Below, in pieces: positions 1 through 6,597 of a stretch of 12,174 bases of DNA; position 1 is the stretch's first letter, and every line of letters begins with the position of its first letter. Below the pieces are notes generated by a model. It searched no databases and was not told the DNA's origin. It saw nothing but the letters and a program-made list of their open reading frames with translations. Origin of the DNA: WHTB01 sp050699035 (GTDB taxonomy: Bacteria > Actinomycetota > Actinomycetes > Propionibacteriales > Nocardioidaceae). The stretch spans positions 1 through 12,174 of the forward strand of contig JBOHDE010000115.1 in assembly GCA_050699035.1 (NCBI GenBank), in the 5' to 3' direction. Made by a program: the position numbers and the translations under genes.

Positions 1-1016
1 TGACCGGGGTGGAGGTCCCAGCCCTGGTAGAAGCCGCGCTCGAGGGACCGTCGCACCAGCCGGGCGTGCAGCCCCCAGGCGGCGCGCACGGCCGCGTCGT
101 CGCCGACCGGCAACACGTTGGTGGAGCCGTCGGACAGATGGACGCCGGTGCCCGCCGCGGCGACCTGCATGACCGCCTTGGCGTGGTCGGCCGCGGGGTG
201 CTCCATGCTCTGCTGGGCGGCCGCGATGCCGCACGCCGCCGAGTAGTCGTAGGTGCCATAGTGAAGGCCGGTGCAGCGACCGGCCGCGGCGTCGATCATC
301 GGCGCGACCAGGGCCGTGCCGGCTGGGCCGAGGATGGACTGCGGGGTCTCGACCTGGATCTCGAAGCGCAGCCGTTCCGGCAGCCCGTGCGCGGACTCGA
401 GCCGTTCGCAGCAGTGCGCCATCGCCGTCACCTGGTCGACCGAGGTGACCTTCGGAAGCGTGACGACGAAGCCGGTCGGCAGGCCGCCCTGGTCGACCAG
501 CTCGGCGACGAACAGGTCGAGGGTGCGCAGGCCGCGCCGGCGGGTCGGCGACTCCAGGCTCTTGAACCGGAGGCCGGCGTACGGAGGTGCGGTGCCGGCC
601 GCTGTCGACGCGGCGAGCACCCGGGCCGCGTCGATCGCGGCGGCGTCCTCCTCGTCGTCCGGCCGCGGCCCGTACCCGTCCTCGAAGTCGATCCGGAGGT
701 CCTCGACCGGCTCCCGGGCCAGCTTGTCTCGTACCCGCCGCTCGAGGTCGTCGGCGAGGCTGGGCGACAGGCCGAGCCCGGTCGTGAGCCCGGTCGTGAG
801 CTCGGCCACCGCGCCGTGCTGCGCGTCGAGCAGGTCGAGCGCGTCGCGGCCCCAGGTCGCGACGGTCTGCTCGCCGTAGCGGTCGGCGGGGAGGTAGACG
901 GTGTGGACGGGTTGTCGCCGCCCACTGTCCCCCGCGTACCGACGGCTCAGCTCGGCGTCGGCGGTCGCGAGCAGCGCGTCGACGTCGGCCACCAGCTGAT
1001 CGACTCGGCTCGACAC
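1..1016 (-). CDS. DUF6986-type aldolase/citrate-lyase-like enzyme (3' end cut by window edge)
   Basis: 338 codons are visible and the frame is still open at the window edge. The protein looks like the DUF6986 family of the HpcH/HpaI aldolase/citrate lyase superfamily, which are TIM-barrel enzymes using a divalent metal. Supporting motifs are IDFEDGYG (residues 109-116), KSLESP (152-157), the acidic strand FEIQVETPQS (218-227, with the probable metal-binding Glu), LHYGTYDYS (251-259) and GWDLHPG (332-338). The last motif normally lies near the C-terminal part of the barrel, so I infer that only a short tail is missing. The start is a GTG at 1014-1016, because GGAGAGG lies 8 nt upstream; two further GTGs at 1020-1025 sit too close to that site. 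It lies 40 nt behind the DUF4396 gene on the same strand and may be co-transcribed. The substrate is not known to me. A 12-nt tandem duplication encodes TTGLTTGL (residues 74-81). Confidence 0.85.
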   Translation of the reverse strand, partial: MSSRVDQLVADVDALLATADAELSRRYAGDSGRRQPVHTVYLPADRYGEQTVATWGRDALDLLDAQHGAVAELTTGLTTGLGLSPSLADDLERRVRDKLAREPVEDLRIDFEDGYGPRPDDEEDAAAIDAARVLAASTAAGTAPPYAGLRFKSLESPTRRRGLRTLDLFVAELVDQGGLPTGFVVTLPKVTSVDQVTAMAHCCERLESAHGLPERLRFEIQVETPQSILGPAGTALVAPMIDAAAGRCTGLHYGTYDYSAACGIAAAQQSMEHPAADHAKAVMQVAAAGTGVHLSDGSTNVLPVGDDAAVRAAWGLHARLVRRSLERGFYQGWDLHPG

Positions 1017-1056
1017 TGGCACCACCTCTCCGGACGACAGTGAACCGCATCCGGGC

Positions 1057-1524
1057 TCAGTGGTGCTCGTGCACCACCGCGTGGCCGCGCCCCCGGCCGA
1101 TCAGCCAGCGGTTCACCGGGACCGTGACGACGAACGCGACGGCCAGCGCGAACGCGAGGGTCGCCCAGAACAGCCAGCCGGCCAGGCCGGCGTCCATGGC
1201 ACCGGGCACCGCGAGGATCACGGCGTTGTCGACGATCTCCATCACCAGGATCGAGAGGGTGTCGGCCGCCAGCGCGATTCGGCCCGCCTGACCGAACGAC
1301 ATCCCGCTCCGCAGGACCGGCAGCATGGTCAGGGCGTAGCCGAACACGAACGCCAACGCGACGGCCAGCACGATCGTGGCGGTGTCGGACCAGCCCAGCG
1401 CCGTGCCGATCACCATGCCGAGCACCTCGCCGATCGCACACCCGGTGAGGCAGTGCAGTGTCGCCTGCACGGCAAGGCTGGTCAGGGCGGGTCCGTTCGC
1501 GGCGGGGTGTACGTGATCGGTCAT
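1057..1524 (-). CDS. DUF4396 membrane protein with His-rich ends
   Basis: This 155-aa protein has four hydrophobic segments, roughly residues 21-44, 48-71, 84-107 and 114-136. The first carries the block HCLTGCAIGE (24-33), which I recognise as the DUF4396 signature, and the third contains an intramembrane-like E..DN (96-100). Both ends are rich in histidine: HVH at residues 4-6 and VVHEHH at the C-terminus. Together with Cys25 and Cys29 this is suggestive of metal handling, but that is inference; the family has no established function that I know of. The ATG at 1522-1524 has no Shine-Dalgarno sequence, but a TATAGT box ends 7 nt before it, which fits a leaderless mRNA. An upstream in-frame ATG at 1558-1560 would place the operator inside the coding region, so I rejected it. 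The aldolase-like gene follows 40 nt downstream. Confidence 0.85.
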   Translation of the reverse strand: MTDHVHPAANGPALTSLAVQATLHCLTGCAIGEVLGMVIGTALGWSDTATIVLAVALAFVFGYALTMLPVLRSGMSFGQAGRIALAADTLSILVMEIVDNAVILAVPGAMDAGLAGWLFWATLAFALAVAFVVTVPVNRWLIGRGRGHAVVHEHH

Positions 1525-1531
1525 GGCGGCG

Positions 1532-1537
1532 ACTATA
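1532..1537 (-). promoter_or_regulatory. -10 box of a leaderless promoter for the DUF4396 gene
   Basis: The minus strand reads TATAGT here, one base from the TATAAT consensus. It ends 7 nt upstream of the ATG at 1524, so transcription would begin at or next to the start codon. This explains the lack of a ribosome binding site. No good -35 hexamer is visible at 17-18 nt, which suits a promoter that is weak or regulated. Confidence 0.5.
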
Positions 1538-1550
1538 CCCCCTAGGGGTA
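1536..1550. promoter_or_regulatory. CsoR-like operator
   Basis: The sequence TACCCC-CTA-GGGGTA is a perfect inverted repeat with 6-bp arms and a 3-bp spacer, and it overlaps the -10 box of the DUF4396 gene. It resembles the operators of CsoR/RcnR-family metal sensors, in which two TACCC-type half sites flank a short centre (for example the Bacillus subtilis copZA operator). Repression that is relieved by a metal such as copper is inferred from this resemblance; no csoR gene is in the window. Confidence 0.5.
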
Positions 1551-1656
1551 CTACGTGCATCGTGGGCTCGCTCACGTTGCCACTCGCCGAATCGGATATC
1601 CGGCACCGAGGCTGGCACCATGGTCGGCGACACCGACCAACCCGAGGAGGACGCAC

Positions 1657-2187
1657 GTGCCCGCCGACGACGAGCTGCGCAGAAAGGCCATCCGCGCAGT
1701 CTTGATCGTGGCCGGCATCGCCGTGGTTCTCGGCCTGGTGGTGGCGTTGACCGCCACTGCCGCGCTCCGGATGGCCGGCCTGTCCGGTGGGGACAAGACC
1801 GCACCGACGTTCGCCACCCCGCGGCCGAACGAGCCCGAGCCAGTGGCACCGTCCCCGAGTGACAAGGCGTCGGAGTCCCCGGATCCGCCCGCCTCGACCC
1901 GCCCGGCCAAGAAGGCCAAGCCACGCATCGTCCTCGAGGCCAGCAGCGCCGCCGCGTCGACCATGGAGCGCATCACCCTGTCCGGCACGTACCGCGGTGG
2001 TGACGGCGTCCTGCAGGTGCAGCGCCGCGAGGGCGAGTCGTGGGTCGACTTCCCGACGACGGCCAGAGTCGAGAGCGAGGCGTTCAGCACGTACGTCGAG
2101 CTCGGGCAGCCGGGCGAGAACCAGCTGCGTGTCGTCGACCCCGAGTCAGGCAAGGCCTCGAACCAAGTCGTCATCACGGTCTCGTAG
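1657..2187 (+). CDS. Single-pass membrane protein with extracytoplasmic beta domain, unknown function
   Basis: The 176-aa protein has a short charged N-terminus (DDELRRK), one hydrophobic helix at residues 14-37, then a Pro/Ser/Glu-rich linker (about 44-90), and a C-terminal domain (about 90-176) with the alternating pattern of an Ig-like or similar beta sandwich, including ITLSGTY, VLQVQRR, FSTYVELG and NQLRVVD. The layout is a signal anchor, spacer and exported domain outside the membrane. The start is the GTG at 1657, supported by GAGGAGG at 1644-1650; the reading frame extends upstream but without such a site. It diverges from the DUF4396 gene across 132 nt. I do not recognise a named family. 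The exported domain could bind a ligand or another envelope protein, but nothing in the sequence proves this. Confidence 0.8.
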   Translation: MPADDELRRKAIRAVLIVAGIAVVLGLVVALTATAALRMAGLSGGDKTAPTFATPRPNEPEPVAPSPSDKASESPDPPASTRPAKKAKPRIVLEASSAAASTMERITLSGTYRGGDGVLQVQRREGESWVDFPTTARVESEAFSTYVELGQPGENQLRVVDPESGKASNQVVITVS

Positions 2188-2221
2188 CGCCCGGCCTTGC
2201 TCGGCCTGACATGCTGGCTGG

Positions 2222-2974
2222 ATGGACCAGAAACCCGCCCCGCTGCAACCTGTCCGCGAAGACTGGGAGCGCGCGCTCGCCGTCGTCGCGCACCCCGATG
2301 ACATGGAGTTCGGCACCGCCGCCGCCGTGGCCCGCTGGACGGCACAGGGCAAACAGGTCGTCTACTGCATGGTGACCTCCGGCGAGGCCGGCATCGACGG
2401 CATGGAGCCGGCCGAGTGCCGCCGGGTCCGCGAGGCCGAGCAGGTGGCATCGGCACAGATCGTCGGCGTCGAGACGGTCGACTTCCTGCGCCAGCCAGAC
2501 GGGATCCTCGAGTACGGCGTCGCGTTGCGTGCTGAGATCGCCCGGGCTGTCCGTCGCCACCGTCCGGAGATCGTGATCACCAACAACTTCCGCGACACCT
2601 GGGACGGCCAGTCGCTGAACATGGCTGACCACATCGCGACCGGCCGGGCCACGCTCGACGCCGTCCGCGACGCCGGCAACCGCTGGGTGTTCCCCGAGCA
2701 GGTCACCAAGGAGGACCTCAAGCCGTGGGACGGCGTCGAGCAGGTCTGGGCGGCCGGCTCACCGCTGGCGACACACGGCGCCGACGTGACCGACACCTTC
2801 GCGGCCGGCGTCGAGTCGCTGAAGGCCCATGACGCCTACCTCAGCGGGCTGGGCTGGGAGTTCGACGCCGCGGACTTCCTCGAGGGCGTCTGCCGTGGCA
2901 CCGGATCGCGGCTCGGTGTCACGTACGGCACCGGGTTCGAGGTGTTCCGGATGGGTTTCGGCTCCGACGACTGA
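2222..2974 (+). CDS. PIG-L family deacetylase (LmbE-like)
   Basis: The 250-aa protein is full length for PIG-L/LmbE zinc-dependent deacetylases, which remove an acetyl group from N-acetylglucosamine-type substrates. The signature AHPDD is at residues 23-27 (metal ligands His24 and Asp27, catalytic Asp26), and the second metal site is NMADH (133-137, His137). The conserved YCMVTSGEAG follows strand 2 (48-57). This family contains the mycothiol enzymes MshB and Mca of Actinomycetota, but this protein is shorter than those and I would not assign it to either. No signal peptide is visible, so it is probably cytoplasmic. No Shine-Dalgarno sequence precedes the ATG; CATGCT at 2210-2215, 6 nt upstream, could be a -10 of a leaderless transcript. 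It starts 34 nt after the membrane protein gene. Confidence 0.9.
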   Translation: MDQKPAPLQPVREDWERALAVVAHPDDMEFGTAAAVARWTAQGKQVVYCMVTSGEAGIDGMEPAECRRVREAEQVASAQIVGVETVDFLRQPDGILEYGVALRAEIARAVRRHRPEIVITNNFRDTWDGQSLNMADHIATGRATLDAVRDAGNRWVFPEQVTKEDLKPWDGVEQVWAAGSPLATHGADVTDTFAAGVESLKAHDAYLSGLGWEFDAADFLEGVCRGTGSRLGVTYGTGFEVFRMGFGSDD

Positions 2975-3038
2975 ACGGTCGTTCTTAGCCGTAACCTGGA
3001 CAACACGGGTATTTCAGGGGCACCGTAGGTGTCACACG

Positions 3039-3058
3039 GCCCGGCGTGGGAACCGGGC
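3039..3058 (+). promoter_or_regulatory. Hairpin just upstream of a ribosome binding site
   Basis: GCCCGG (3039-3044) and CCGGGC (3053-3058) form a 6-bp stem with an 8-nt loop, ending 2 nt before the Shine-Dalgarno sequence GGGGAGG (3061-3067) of the 140-aa gene. In mRNA it could influence translation, or terminate some transcripts from the deacetylase gene, although no T-run follows. In GC-rich DNA such stems arise often by chance. Confidence 0.2.
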
Positions 3059-3077
3059 TCGGGGAGGCCGATGTCGG

Positions 3078-3500
3078 ATGTCCGTCAGCGAGCGTTCGGA
3101 GCGGCGGCCGGTGCCGCTGCAGCGCGGGGTCGATCCTGCGCCGGACAATGCTGGGTTGCCGGTATCCGAGCAGAGCTATCGCGCGTTCCTCACGTTGTGG
3201 GCGTTCTTCACCGGTGCGGAGTCACTGGCCAACGCACCGTTCCTCAGCCGAGACGTCGAGCGCGACCATGACGTACGGCAGGGGCTGGTGGACGACTGGG
3301 CCCGCCTCCATCCCCGGACGCGTGGCTGGATCGCCGACTCCCCCCGGCTGTGGCGCAGTGTCCAGCATGCCTGGTCGGATCCCACCAGCGACGAGCGCCG
3401 CCGCAAGAGCCTGCGCAGGTTCTTCCGTCCACAGTTCCGGACCTTCGAGCGACTGTGGCCCGGCCGCGCCCAGGCCCGCACCGTGCGCAAGCCCGCCTGA
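3078..3500 (+). CDS. Hypothetical protein, Trp-rich, 140 aa
   Basis: I do not recognise this protein. It has a polar N-terminus (residues 1-30), a helical middle rich in aromatic residues (SYRAFLTLWAFFTG, 33-46), and a C-terminal part with several tryptophans and many arginines (about 77-138, including RRRKSLRRFFRPQFR). No signal peptide or clear membrane helix is present; residues 36-46 are too short to span a membrane. The start at 3078 is set by GGGGAGG 10 nt upstream; the ATG at 3071 is in another frame. The gene ends 5 nt before the stop codon of the convergent regulator, so the two transcripts must overlap unless they end inside the genes. The basic tail might bind nucleic acid, which is only a guess. 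Confidence 0.7.
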   Translation: MSVSERSERRPVPLQRGVDPAPDNAGLPVSEQSYRAFLTLWAFFTGAESLANAPFLSRDVERDHDVRQGLVDDWARLHPRTRGWIADSPRLWRSVQHAWSDPTSDERRRKSLRRFFRPQFRTFERLWPGRAQARTVRKPA

Positions 3501-3505
3501 GGTTC

Positions 3506-6229
3506 TCAGCGGGCGAGCTGGTCGACGACCTCGGTGCGTGAGGCGATGCCGAGCTTGTGCAGGATGTTGGAGACATGCACCGCTGCGGTCTTCGGCGAGA
3601 TGTACAGGCGGCGGGCCAGCTCGGCGTTGGTCAGACCCTCCGCGACGAGCAGCGCCACCTCCCGCTCACGGTTGGTGAGGGCGGCCGCGCCGCTGACCTC
3701 CTGCTCGCCGCCGGCCGGAGCGAGGCCGAGCTGGTTGCGCACCTGGTCCAGCTGGGTCACCCGCCACCCACCCCACCGGGCCAGCAGCTTCGCTGCCGCG
3801 GCAACCTGCTCGACCGCTGCATCGCGGTCGTTCGTCGCGAGCAGGCACTTGGCCGCGTCGACCCGCACGGACCCGCGTACGGACATCGGCAGGACCGACG
3901 ACTCCTGCACCGCCAAGTAGCCCTCCAGCGCCGCCGACGTCTGCCCCTTCGCGTCCGCGATCTGGGCGTCGACAAGGTTCCGGTACTCGTCGATGCTGTC
4001 GGCGGCGACCAGCTCCTGCCGCATCCGGTCCAGCCTGGGCAGCGGCAGGCCGACCGCGAGCGCCCCCGAGATCAGGTCGTAGGCCTGCGAGCTGCTGCGC
4101 CATGACTGCGTGGCCAACGCCGCGAAGACGTCGTCGAGATACCGCTCGGCCTCCGCCAGGGCGCCGCGCCGGCAGGCGACATGGAACGCGAGCCCGGGGA
4201 TCAGCAGCGCCGGCAGCCGCGGCAGCTCACGGAGGTCGGCGATGACCGCGTCGGCGCGGTCGAGGTCTACCGCCTCGAGGTACAGGCCGGCCAAGAAGAC
4301 GCCGTGCGCGTCGACCCGACGGCTCCGGCGGACGTAGCCCCGGTCGCGCTCGCGGCCCTCCTCCAGCGCCGCGATGGCAGCCGCCAGGTCGCCGTTGCGC
4401 ACAGCCAACCGGGCCAGGCCCTGGAAGTACGCCGCGACCGCGAGCGACTCGAAGCCAGCGCGCTCGGCGTCGACCCGCATCCGTTCCAGCATCTCGGCCA
4501 TCTCGGTCTGGGACGCCGTCGACGCCTGGTCGATGATGTTGTTCAGAGCCCGCGCGGCGAGCACCCACTCGCCGGCCTTCTCCGCCTCGTCGACCAAGCC
4601 GGACAGCAGGGCGCGGCCCTCCTCGTTGGTCGACCATCGATTGGTCAACGCCGATCCGCGCTCCACCAGGGCGGCCAGCCGTACCCGGGGAAGGTCGAGC
4701 TCCTCGGCCAGCGCGAGCGCGCGCGCCGACCACGACAGCGACTCGTCGATCTCGTCACGCAGCATCGCCGACTGCGCAACGGCGGTCATCGCGCGCGCCT
4801 GGTCGGGCCCGGCCTCGAGCTGCCCGACCAGCTGCTCCACCTCGTGGGTGAGCTGCTCCATCTCCGCGACCTCGTCGTTCTCCCAGGCCAGCCTGATCAG
4901 CAAGATCAGTGCGTCGGCCCGGTGGGTGGGTACGTCGCACCCGTCCCGCCACCGGCGCGCGTAGCCGATGGCGTCGTCGGTGAGGCCGGCCAGCCAGGCC
5001 GCCTGCGCCGCTCCCCCGAGCAGGGCGGGGTCGTCGGAGTCCTCGTCCAGACCCATCTCGGCGAGCTGAAGTGCCTGGTAGGCCGAACCGATCGAGAGGT
5101 ACAGCTCGGTGCCTCGTCGGGCGGCGTCGACCATGTCGTCGTACCGGCCCGCGGCCCGAGCGTGGCTCGCCACCATCGCCGGGTCGGCCCCGCCGCCGGC
5201 CAGCAATGCCTCCAGCGCCGCCTCGTGCAGCCGCCGCCGCTCCCGACCGAGCAGCTGCTCGGCGATCGCCTCACGGACCAAGGCGTGCCGGAAGCTGAAC
5301 TCGTCCTCACCGGACTCGACGAGTACGCCACGTGTGACGAGCTCGCGCAGGGCCGAGATCAGCCCCTCCTCGCTGGCCCCGACGACGGCCGCGAGCAGGT
5401 CGAACGGCACCCGGTGACCGAGCACGGCGGCCGCCTCGACGATCCGCTGGGCGTCGGGTTCGAGATCGTCGATCTGCCGTCGAAGCACCTCGGTGAGGCT
5501 CCACGGCAACGGCTGCTCGCCCAGCGACTCGAGATCCTCGCCCTCGTGTCCGCGGACGAGCTCCTCCAGGAAGAACGGGTTGCCGCCGGTGCGCTGGTGC
5601 AGCGCGGCCACCGCACGGTACGTCGCGGGGACGCCGGTGAAGGAGGCGAGCAGCGCGGCGGTGTCGGTCTCGTCGAACCGTTCGAGGCCCACATGGACCA
5701 CGGCGTGCCGACGCTGCAGCCGGCCGAGCAAGCCGGAGACGGGGTGCCGGCTGGTGACCTCCTCCGGCCGGTAGGTGCCGACCAGCAGCCACGGCTTGGT
5801 CTGGTCGGCGATCCGCTCGAACAGCGCCGCACTCTCGGAGTCGGCCCAGTGCAGGTCTTCGAACACAATGACCGCGGGCCCGTCGCCGAGCAGGGAGTTG
5901 ACGATCGACAGGCCGGAGTGCAGGCGTTCGACCGGGCTGCGCGCCGCGTCGACCAGGGCCTCGAGTGCCTCCTCGTCGACACCGGACCGGTCGGCAACCG
6001 CCTCCAGCAGCACCTCGTACGGACGCGCGAGCGAACCAGGCTCGGCATGCCCGACCAAGGCGACCGTGTCCGCGGAGACAGTCTCCAAGAGTGCTTGGGT
6101 CAGTCGGGTCTTGCCGATGCCGGGCTCGCCGGCCACGATCGCCACCTGAGGGTGGACAGACGAAGCGAGCTGCGTCAGTTGACGCAGCTCGCTTTCGCGG
6201 CCGACCATCACGGGGCTGGAGCTTCCCAC
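3506..6229 (-). CDS. Large ATP-binding LuxR-family transcriptional regulator (LAL type)
   Basis: This is a 907-aa cytoplasmic regulator. The N-terminal AAA-like ATPase domain starts at MVGRESEL and has a Walker A GEPGIGKT (34-41) and a Walker B VIVFEDLHWAD (120-130). A long helical middle looks like degenerate TPR repeats, the usual ligand or partner sensor. The C-terminal LuxR helix-turn-helix covers 850-907, with LTNREREVALLVAEGLTNAELA and the recognition helix around SPKTAAVHVSNIL. Size and order match the large ATP-binding regulators of the LuxR family, exemplified by MalT. I chose the GTG at 6227-6229 because CGAAGGA lies 8 nt before it and it falls 22 nt after the stop of the small upstream gene. 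A GTG at 6292 would add 21 residues and overlap that gene by 41 nt; the GTG/ATG at 6206-6211 is also possible. The regulated genes are unknown. Confidence 0.92.
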   Translation of the reverse strand: MGSSSPVMVGRESELRQLTQLASSVHPQVAIVAGEPGIGKTRLTQALLETVSADTVALVGHAEPGSLARPYEVLLEAVADRSGVDEEALEALVDAARSPVERLHSGLSIVNSLLGDGPAVIVFEDLHWADSESAALFERIADQTKPWLLVGTYRPEEVTSRHPVSGLLGRLQRRHAVVHVGLERFDETDTAALLASFTGVPATYRAVAALHQRTGGNPFFLEELVRGHEGEDLESLGEQPLPWSLTEVLRRQIDDLEPDAQRIVEAAAVLGHRVPFDLLAAVVGASEEGLISALRELVTRGVLVESGEDEFSFRHALVREAIAEQLLGRERRRLHEAALEALLAGGGADPAMVASHARAAGRYDDMVDAARRGTELYLSIGSAYQALQLAEMGLDEDSDDPALLGGAAQAAWLAGLTDDAIGYARRWRDGCDVPTHRADALILLIRLAWENDEVAEMEQLTHEVEQLVGQLEAGPDQARAMTAVAQSAMLRDEIDESLSWSARALALAEELDLPRVRLAALVERGSALTNRWSTNEEGRALLSGLVDEAEKAGEWVLAARALNNIIDQASTASQTEMAEMLERMRVDAERAGFESLAVAAYFQGLARLAVRNGDLAAAIAALEEGRERDRGYVRRSRRVDAHGVFLAGLYLEAVDLDRADAVIADLRELPRLPALLIPGLAFHVACRRGALAEAERYLDDVFAALATQSWRSSSQAYDLISGALAVGLPLPRLDRMRQELVAADSIDEYRNLVDAQIADAKGQTSAALEGYLAVQESSVLPMSVRGSVRVDAAKCLLATNDRDAAVEQVAAAAKLLARWGGWRVTQLDQVRNQLGLAPAGGEQEVSGAAALTNREREVALLVAEGLTNAELARRLYISPKTAAVHVSNILHKLGIASRTEVVDQLAR

Positions 6230-6251
6230 ACCAAGCGTCCTTCGCACCCGC

Positions 6252-6425
6252 TCAACGTACCGCCGCCACGGCCCGGGCGGCTGGCCCGGCACCCCCGCGG
6301 GCGTAACCGCGTGAGCGGCGGCTGCGGCGAACGGTCGCGAGCAGGTTGTGGCGTTCGGCCTGGCTGATGAGCTCCTGCTGGTGGTTGTGGGCCAGGGTCA
6401 GGATGATCTCGGGGTGAGCGAACAT
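6252..6425 (-). CDS. Small protein of 57 aa upstream of the LuxR regulator
   Basis: A short gene encodes a protein that starts MFAHPEIILTLAHNHQQ and continues as an amphipathic helix with conserved-looking ELISQAERHNLL (18-29), followed by a basic Arg/Gly/Ala-rich tail. Short actinobacterial proteins with this kind of N-terminus (a PE-ll-LA-H/Q pattern followed by AER) are familiar to me, but I know no function for them. The evidence that it is a real gene is the strong AAGGAG 6 nt before the ATG, good codon use through residue 33, and its place as the first gene of the regulator transcript, with a 22-nt gap to the regulator start. The tail after residue 40 is low complexity and less convincing. 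It could be a helper of the regulator or simply a conserved leader peptide. Confidence 0.7.
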   Translation of the reverse strand: MFAHPEIILTLAHNHQQELISQAERHNLLATVRRSRRSRGYARGGAGPAARAVAAVR

Positions 6426-6483
6426 CGCGTACTCCTTGGTTGGTGTTTTCTTGATGCCTCCATCCTGCGTCGGTAAGGACCAC

Positions 6484-6521
6484 CTGCCATCGGCAGTCGT
6501 TATCTATCTTTGCCGGTGGCA
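6484..6521. promoter_or_regulatory. Twin palindromes, candidate operators of the small-gene/LuxR operon
   Basis: Two related inverted repeats occur 26 bp apart, centre to centre: CTGCC-ATC-GGCAG (6484-6496) and TGCC-GGT-GGCA (6511-6521). Between them lies a 14-bp AT-rich stretch that would suit a -10 region. They are 59-96 bp upstream of the 57-aa gene. Binding of a dimeric regulator, perhaps the LuxR-type protein itself, is inferred only from symmetry and place. Confidence 0.4.
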
Positions 6522-6545
6522 GGCACCTAGATGCCCTCGCGGGCC

Positions 6546-6565
6546 GCCTAGGTACACCTAGGTAC
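6546..6565. repeat. Tandem CCTAGGTAC repeat upstream of the VOC gene
   Basis: CCTAGGTAC occurs at 6547-6555 and again at 6557-6565, a spacing of 10 bp, about one helical turn. A related ACCTAG stands at 6525-6530. The pair ends 32 bp before the VOC gene start, where it would cover the -35 region of a leaderless promoter with the -10-like GATGAT at 6586-6591. This is a candidate regulator binding site. Confidence 0.4.
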
Positions 6566-6597
6566 GCCTCGTCGGTGGCGTCGGCGATGATCGGCTC

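Noticed and set aside
9..1043. A 344-codon plus-strand open frame
   Set aside because: It is antisense to the DUF6986-like gene, which has clear motifs and a well-placed ribosome binding site; the plus-strand product is low complexity.
4181..6367. A 728-codon plus-strand open frame antisense to the LuxR regulator
   Set aside because: It is the mirror frame of a GC-rich gene. The protein has no recognisable domains and is rich in Gly, Gln, Arg and Val, while the minus-strand frame shows complete Walker and HTH motifs.
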